Below are positions 59,385 to 64,000 of a stretch of 64,000 bases of DNA, one piece after another. This DNA is from HRBIN12 sp035762085 (GTDB taxonomy: Bacteria; Actinomycetota; UBA4738; HRBIN12). The translations under genes and the position numbers were made by a program. The stretch is taken from assembly GCA_035762085.1 (NCBI GenBank), contig DASTPT010000072.1, positions 1-64,000 on the forward strand, in the 5' to 3' direction. The notes beneath the pieces were generated by a model, which saw only the letters and a list, made by a program, of their open reading frames with translations, was not told the origin of the DNA and ran no database searches. The stretch's first letter is position 1. Every line of letters starts with the position of its first letter.

Positions 59385-60218
59385 ATGCCCGGCATCGACC
59401 TGCACACCCACTCGAACCGCTCCGACGGGACGTTCACGCCCGCCGAGGTCGTCGGTCGCGCCGCCGAGCTCGGCCTCGAGGTCGTCGCGCTGACCGATCA
59501 CGACACGACGGCGGGGCTCGACGAGGCGATCGCGACGGCCGTCGAGCTCGGCGTGGAGGTCGTCCCCGGTGTCGAGCTCTCGGCCGAGTACGACCGGACC
59601 TCGGTCCACGTCCTGTGCTACTGGCCGGATGTGACCGACCCCGATCTCCAGGCGGAGCTTCAGCGCCTGCGCGACGACCGGTTCCGGCGGGGCGAGCGCA
59701 TGGTCGAGAAACTCCGAGCGCTCGGGTTCGAGATCTCGTTCGAGCGCGTGGCCCAGATCGCGGGCGGTGGGAACATCGTGCGTCCGCACGTCGCCCAGGC
59801 GATGGTCGAGGCCGGCATCGTCGATACCGAGCGCGAAGCGTTCGACCTCTACATCGCGGACGGAGGGCCGGCGCACGTCCCGAAGCACGCTCTCGACCCG
59901 GTCGACGCCGTCGGGCTGATCCTCCAGGCGGGCGGGATCTGCGTGCTCGCGCACCCGGGCATGTGGGGCCACCAGAGCTCCGTGCCCGAGGAGCTGATCG
60001 AACGCATGGCCGCCGCGGGGATGCAGGGCCTCGAGGTGGACCACACCGACCACGACGAGGACACCCGGGCGCACTACGGGCGGCTCGCGCGACGCCTGGG
60101 CGTGATCCCCACGGGTGGCTCGGACTGCCACGGGGACCGGTACGACCCGATCCGGCTCGGCACGTCCGTGTGCGCCCCGGACCCCTTCACCGAGCTCCGG
60201 TCACTCGCGAAGCGGTAG
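59385..60218 (+). CDS. PHP-domain phosphoesterase (RNase AM/YciV-like)
   Basis: The 277-residue protein starts MPGIDLHTHSNRSDGTFTP, with metal-binding H-x-H and the later LTDHDT, GVELSA, HPGMWGH and GSDCHGD blocks of a polymerase- and histidinol-phosphatase-type fold. Relatives remove phosphates from 3',5'-nucleoside bisphosphates or degrade short RNA. The ATG at 59385 is the start that begins the metal motif. A strong hairpin follows ten bases after the stop. Confidence 0.9.
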   Translation: MPGIDLHTHSNRSDGTFTPAEVVGRAAELGLEVVALTDHDTTAGLDEAIATAVELGVEVVPGVELSAEYDRTSVHVLCYWPDVTDPDLQAELQRLRDDRFRRGERMVEKLRALGFEISFERVAQIAGGGNIVRPHVAQAMVEAGIVDTEREAFDLYIADGGPAHVPKHALDPVDAVGLILQAGGICVLAHPGMWGHQSSVPEELIERMAAAGMQGLEVDHTDHDEDTRAHYGRLARRLGVIPTGGSDCHGDRYDPIRLGTSVCAPDPFTELRSLAKR

Positions 60219-60227
60219 GACGTCACG

Positions 60228-60258
60228 CGGAAGGGGCGGCCGAAGGCCGCCCCTTCCG
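60228..60258. terminator. bidirectional hairpin terminator
   Basis: CGGAAGGGGCGGCC and GGCCGCCCCTTCCG form a perfect 14-base stem closed by a GAA loop, in the 60-base gap between the convergent PHP and metallopeptidase genes. It can serve both transcripts. Confidence 0.75.
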
Positions 60259-60278
60259 AACGACCGGCGGTGGTCGCC

Positions 60279-62474
60279 CTAGGCGCCGCCGGGCTGCACG
60301 ATCCCGTTCACCGTCAGGCTGTACGAGGCCGTCTGGGTCGTGAGCTCGGTCGGCTCGTGGAACGTCACGATCGCGGCGGCGATCTTCCCGTGTTTGCCGA
60401 GCGCCCCCTCGATCTCGGATGCGGACATCGAGCCGTCGTTCTCCCCGTCCAGCGCGAGCTTGGCGAGGTGGATCCTCTCTGACGCGGCGTTGTAGCCGAT
60501 GAGCCGGACCGTGAAGTCGGCGTCGATCGGGTTGATCTCGGTCATCGAGGACCACCCCGCGAGCGTCGAGCCGTCGGTCAGCACCGTGCTGTCGACGTGC
60601 ACGTTGTCCACCCAGAACCCGGGCTCGGTCACGCCGCCGTCGGTCACGTAGCGGAACGACAGCAGCACGGTCTCACCGGACCATGGCGACAGGTCGCAGG
60701 TCTCCGAGACCCAGCCGCCAGACGATCCGTCGAACCCGTCGCCGAGCGGCGCTGGGACCGAATCGGTGCACGTGACGCTGACGTAGGTCTCGCCGCCGTC
60801 GGTCGAGACCTGGACGTAGGCGTAGTCGTATCCCTCCTCGGTGTCCCACTGCGTGTCGAACGTGAGGACGCCGTCCCCGACGACGACCTCCTGGATGATC
60901 GCGCGATCCAGGTTGTCACCCGCGCCCGAGTACAGGCTGGGCGGCGGGCTCCCCTCGGTGTTGTCGACGGTCCACTCCACCGGCATCGAGGGCAGCTCCG
61001 TCGCCCCGTCGAACGCGATGTCGGTCAGGGCGGACACCGGCAGGAACGCGTCGAGGTCGTCGCGGAACCGGACGTAGTCCGAACCGTTCGGCGGGGCGCC
61101 GGGGTTCTCGTACGCTTGGTCCGTCGACCAGTTGACGTTGCCGTGGATCAGGCCGAGCCGGAACTTCTTCTGTCCGGTCCCGACCAGCGTCGCCCCCCGA
61201 TCGAGCCACTTGTCGATCGCGACCATCGTGGCCCACCGGTCGAGCACCGTCATCGCATCCACGCCGCCCTCGAGCTTGTTCAGCAGGAACTGCAGGCCAC
61301 GCAGCCCCGGCCGCGCGTTGCGGTGCAGCTTCGAGATGAACGGCTCGCCGAACTGCTGTGCGAGGTACCCGGTGAAGATCCCCACGGCCCCGTAGTCGCA
61401 GAGAATCTCTGATTGGTCGTCGATCTGATCACCCCAGACCGTGAGCGAGTTCTCGGGTCCGCCGGGGAACGGGAACACGTTCGCGGGCGTGGCCTTCACG
61501 ATATGGCCGAGGAAGCATTGCACGCTCCCCTCGAACCCGATGTCGTTCACGCTGAGCTTCCAGTCGCCGTAGCCCGTCGCGGGCTCGGCGTACATCGACA
61601 GGCCCTCGTTCACCCACGCGACCTCGTCCCAGTCCTCGTACGCCTCGAGCAGATGCTGGTACTCGTGCGCGAACGTCCCTTCGTACACGTTCGGGCGTGC
61701 TGGTGCATGGGTGCACGGGTCGCTGCTCGGGTCGTTGGGCGGGTCATCGCCCGTTCGATGCAGCCAGTCCCACCCGTCGATGTTCATGACGAGCCGGTTC
61801 AGGTAGAAGTCGTAAAGGCCCCAGTAGAAGCCGGCGACGTACGAGAACGTGTTCGCGTTGTCCGTGTCGTAGAAGTTGTCGTCGCGGAAGTTGTCGACGA
61901 GCACGACGATCCGGTCACCCTTGCCCGCGTAGTAGTCCGGCGGCAACGTCAGCTCTTCCGCGAGCGGCGCGTCCATGCCGTCCCTCGGCGGCGGAACGCT
62001 GTAGAGGTTGGACTCGCGCGGGTAGATGTTGTTATCGAGCTCGGAGAGGAGATACTCGACCTGCTCGTCGGTCACCTCCGTCCGCACGCCGTCGTCGTTC
62101 CGGCAGTCGCCGGCCGGGAACTCGAGGGCCGTGGACGTGTCGTCCGAGTCGCTCGCCACCCAGATCTCGGCGTGCTTGCCGACCGCGCGGAGCGTGTACT
62201 CCTTCACGTACACGACGTCGTTGAAGAAGTCGTACGCGAGCCAGAACTTCGTCTCGCCGACGGCGGCCGCGGCGACGGTCTTCCCGCTCAGCCGCTTCAC
62301 CTCCTGTGCGAGGCCGGGCGCGTCCTTCACCAGCTTCGCGTCCTTCGGCATCTGAGCCTCGCGCGTGTCGTCGATCGGGAGCCGGTCCCTCCCCGGCGCG
62401 GCGCTGCCGACGGTCGGAACGAGGATCATCGCCGTCAGGAGCAGCGCCGTCATCGCGATCGCGATGCGTCGCAT
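60279..62474 (-). CDS. exported zinc metallopeptidase with C-terminal beta-rich domain
   Basis: The 731-residue protein has a signal peptide (about 1-26), a pro- or spacer region and a peptidase domain with HEYQH (His270-Glu271-x2-His274) and Glu290 in NEGLSMYAE as a third zinc ligand. Beta-sandwich repeats follow (about 480-640, with VQVSTDGGETYV), as in immune inhibitor A (M6) and M30-type secreted proteases. The target protein is unknown. The ATG at 62474 gives a canonical signal peptide. Confidence 0.85.
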   Translation of the reverse strand: MRRIAIAMTALLLTAMILVPTVGSAAPGRDRLPIDDTREAQMPKDAKLVKDAPGLAQEVKRLSGKTVAAAAVGETKFWLAYDFFNDVVYVKEYTLRAVGKHAEIWVASDSDDTSTALEFPAGDCRNDDGVRTEVTDEQVEYLLSELDNNIYPRESNLYSVPPPRDGMDAPLAEELTLPPDYYAGKGDRIVVLVDNFRDDNFYDTDNANTFSYVAGFYWGLYDFYLNRLVMNIDGWDWLHRTGDDPPNDPSSDPCTHAPARPNVYEGTFAHEYQHLLEAYEDWDEVAWVNEGLSMYAEPATGYGDWKLSVNDIGFEGSVQCFLGHIVKATPANVFPFPGGPENSLTVWGDQIDDQSEILCDYGAVGIFTGYLAQQFGEPFISKLHRNARPGLRGLQFLLNKLEGGVDAMTVLDRWATMVAIDKWLDRGATLVGTGQKKFRLGLIHGNVNWSTDQAYENPGAPPNGSDYVRFRDDLDAFLPVSALTDIAFDGATELPSMPVEWTVDNTEGSPPPSLYSGAGDNLDRAIIQEVVVGDGVLTFDTQWDTEEGYDYAYVQVSTDGGETYVSVTCTDSVPAPLGDGFDGSSGGWVSETCDLSPWSGETVLLSFRYVTDGGVTEPGFWVDNVHVDSTVLTDGSTLAGWSSMTEINPIDADFTVRLIGYNAASERIHLAKLALDGENDGSMSASEIEGALGKHGKIAAAIVTFHEPTELTTQTASYSLTVNGIVQPGGA

Positions 62475-62562
62475 CCCGTGTCACCCCCCTCTCGTCGCGG
62501 GCATTCCGCTGCCGAGTCTAGGCCGGTCGTGGGTGCAGCGGAAGGGAGTGGGCGGGTCTGAG

Positions 62563-62568
62563 TAGCAT
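62563..62568 (+). promoter_or_regulatory. -10 box for the HAD gene
   Basis: TAGCAT overlaps a possible ATG at 62567, so that ATG is unlikely to be translated. Confidence 0.35.
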
Positions 62569-62602
62569 GCGTTGCCTGGGTCCCTTGCACCTGGACGGAG
62601 CG

Positions 62603-63268
62603 GTGAGCCTGGAGGTCGTGTTCCTCGATATCGGCGGCGTGATCTACGACGACCGGACGTACCGCAGGGCGGTGCTGCGCGGCCTGCGCGACCTCGGCGC
62701 GACGGTGACGCAGGACGAGTACGACGTGGCGTACGAGGAGCTGCGCCGTGCGCAGGACGGCTCGTTCCGAGATGCGCTCGCGGAGCGCTTCCTCGACGGC
62801 CGCGTCGGACGCGAGGTCGTCACCCGCGCCGTCGCGCCCCACTGGTCGAACCCGCCCGACGCGCTGCACGAGGACGTCCACCCCTGCCTGGAGGGCCTCG
62901 TCGCCGCGGGATTCCGCCTCGGCGTCATCGCGAACCAACCGAGCGAGGTGCGCCGGGCCATGGTCCGCGATCACCTCACCGGCTACTTCGAGTTCCTCGG
63001 CGTGTCGGACGATCTCGGCCTGGAGAAGCCCGACCCGCGCATCTTCGCCCATGCCGTGGAGGCCGTCGGCGTGGAGCCGTCGGCGTGCGCGATGGTGGGG
63101 GATCGGCTCGACCACGACGTCCGCCCGGCGAAGGCCGCGGGGATGCGCGCGGTCTGGGTCCTCCGCGGAGAGGCGCCCGAACGTCCCACGCCCGAGCAGC
63201 TGGCCGAGCCCGACGCGTGGGTCCGGACGCTCGCCGAGCTCCCGGCCGCGCTCGAGGCGATCGCGTGA
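62603..63268 (+). CDS. HAD-superfamily hydrolase (HAD-IA)
   Basis: The protein of 221 residues has HAD motif I as VVFLDIGGVIYD (D-x-G-G-V form), motif II at VIANQPSEV, a lysine in GLEKPDPRIF and motif IV GDRLDHDVRPAKAAGM. It is probably a small-molecule phosphatase or dehalogenase. GTG 62603 is used because the upstream ATG 62567 lies in the likely -10 box. Its stop overlaps the next gene by four bases (GTGA). Confidence 0.85.
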   Translation: MSLEVVFLDIGGVIYDDRTYRRAVLRGLRDLGATVTQDEYDVAYEELRRAQDGSFRDALAERFLDGRVGREVVTRAVAPHWSNPPDALHEDVHPCLEGLVAAGFRLGVIANQPSEVRRAMVRDHLTGYFEFLGVSDDLGLEKPDPRIFAHAVEAVGVEPSACAMVGDRLDHDVRPAKAAGMRAVWVLRGEAPERPTPEQLAEPDAWVRTLAELPAALEAIA

Positions 63269-64000
63269 CCGGGCGCCGTGTCCTCGTGGTCGGCGCCGGG
63301 TTCGCCGGCCTGTACGCGGCGATGGAGATCCGACGCTCGGCGCCATCCGCCACGCGCATCACGGTGGTGAATCTCGAGAACTTCATGCAGTACCAGCCGT
63401 TCCTGCCCGAGGTGGCCTCGGGGACGATCGACCCGAGGGCGGTGGTGGTCCCGCTGCGGCGGGTGCTGCGGGGGTGTGAGGTGATCGTGGGCGAGGTCGA
63501 GCGCGTCGACCACGGGGCCCGGACCGCCCGGGTCCGCCTCGCCGAGGGGCGGACCGTCGACGTCCACTACGACGAGGTCGTGCTCGCGGCCGGGTCGCGC
63601 TCGCGCGTCCTCCCCGTCCCCGGCCTGGCCGAGCACGGGGTCGGGTTCAAGACGGTCCAGGAGGCGATCTACCTGCGGAACCGGGTCCTCTCGCGCCTGG
63701 ACGTCGCGGCGGAGACCCGGGATCTTGAGCGCCGGCGCTCGGCGCTCACGTTCGTGTTCGTCGGCGCCGGGTACGCGGGCGTGGAGGCCCTCGGGGAGCT
63801 CGAGGACCTGGCTCGGGATGCGATCGCGAGCTACCCGGCGCTCCGGGCCGCCGAGATGCGGTGGGTCCTCGTCGAGGCGGCCGGCAAGATCCTGCCCGAG
63901 CTCGGCGAGGACCTGGCACGGTACGCGCAGGACCGGCTCGAGGAGCGGGGGATCGAGGTCCTCCTGGAGACGCGGCTGGAGTCCGCGGAGGGCGGCACGA
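63265..64000 (+). CDS. type II NADH dehydrogenase-like FAD oxidoreductase, N-terminal part
   Basis: About 245 residues are visible before the window ends. VLVVGAGFAGLYAAMEI is the FAD motif, and FVFVGAGYAGVEALGELEDL is the second nucleotide motif with the NDH-2 glutamate. NFMQYQPFLPEVASG is the usual quinone-reductase block. It should oxidise NADH and reduce quinone. It is coupled to the HAD gene by GTGA overlap. The C-terminal part lies outside. Confidence 0.85.
   Translation, partial: MTGRRVLVVGAGFAGLYAAMEIRRSAPSATRITVVNLENFMQYQPFLPEVASGTIDPRAVVVPLRRVLRGCEVIVGEVERVDHGARTARVRLAEGRTVDVHYDEVVLAAGSRSRVLPVPGLAEHGVGFKTVQEAIYLRNRVLSRLDVAAETRDLERRRSALTFVFVGAGYAGVEALGELEDLARDAIASYPALRAAEMRWVLVEAAGKILPELGEDLARYAQDRLEERGIEVLLETRLESAEGGT

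Noticed and set aside
62567..62602. ATG 62567 as the start of the HAD gene.
   Set aside because: It lies inside the likely TAGCAT -10 box and adds residues outside the HAD fold.

Overview
The window is about 70% G+C and densely packed with genes on both strands. Most look chromosomal and housekeeping. It most likely comes from an Actinomycetota genome. Supporting signs are the many GTG starts, recurrent TANNNT -10 boxes 5-9 nt upstream of start codons (leaderless transcripts), an F420-type LLM oxidoreductase, an IclR-type glycerol regulator and DUF6263/LapA/PPOX-type genes. I see no tRNA, rRNA, insertion sequence, prophage or CRISPR array. No gap without a gene exceeds 300 bases. The exact class cannot be fixed from sequence alone.

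Layout. 1-5.2 kb: the tail of a TPR protein, a membrane protein with a three-fold WR-x2-KE repeat, an A-type Fe-S carrier, a flavin disulfide reductase, an M20 peptidase, and a NUDIX/CoA-binding/DUF4177 operon. 5.2-10.4 kb: a VOC protein, a transsulfuration operon (cystathionine beta-synthase, a DUF429 protein, cystathionine gamma-synthase/lyase) and a response regulator-GGDEF protein. 10.4-16.6 kb: histidine degradation (hutU, hutH, hutI) interleaved with a DUF983 protein and an L,D-transpeptidase. 16.6-28 kb: MFS and SRPBCC genes, a TPP riboswitch with an NCS1 permease, a cupin, pepA, a PIG-L deacetylase, a methyltransferase, a four-gene operon (membrane protein, CPBP, PPOX, SRPBCC), LapA, PAP2 and lgt. 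28-39 kb: an Mrp-type Fe-S carrier divergent from a SufR-like regulator, an orphan pilT, a cupredoxin, two ECF sigma/anti-sigma pairs flanking an NfeD-slipin operon, a DUF6263 protein and an esterase. 39-42 kb: a sugar-phosphate nucleotidyltransferase, an LLM oxidoreductase and a small HARE-HTH protein. 42-56 kb: a glycerol/dihydroxyacetone supercluster. 56-64 kb: an EamA transporter, an exported protein, L-2-hydroxyglutarate oxidase, a PHP phosphoesterase, an exported zinc peptidase, a HAD hydrolase and the start of a type II NADH dehydrogenase-like gene.

The most notable region is 42-56 kb. On the minus strand lie glpF, dhaK, dhaL, glpK, a 67-residue protein with four FAEGQ repeats, a GlpA-type glycerol-3-phosphate dehydrogenase flavoprotein, three genes of succinate-dehydrogenase type (SdhB-, SdhC- and SdhD-like), a DhaM-HPr-EI fusion carrying a complete enzyme I, pgsA, an SDR epimerase and glpX. 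A second dhaL and an iclR-type regulator lie divergently on the plus strand. The GlpA homologue lacks the C-terminal Fe-S extension of E. coli GlpA and is one base from the SdhB-like gene. No SdhA is present. The inferred assembly is a complex II-like membrane complex that oxidises glycerol-3-phosphate instead of succinate. I do not know of a description of it. Around it, GlpF imports glycerol, GlpK makes glycerol-3-phosphate, DhaK/L/M phosphorylate dihydroxyacetone from PEP, GlpX takes triose phosphates to gluconeogenesis, and PgsA diverts glycerol-3-phosphate to phosphatidylglycerol.
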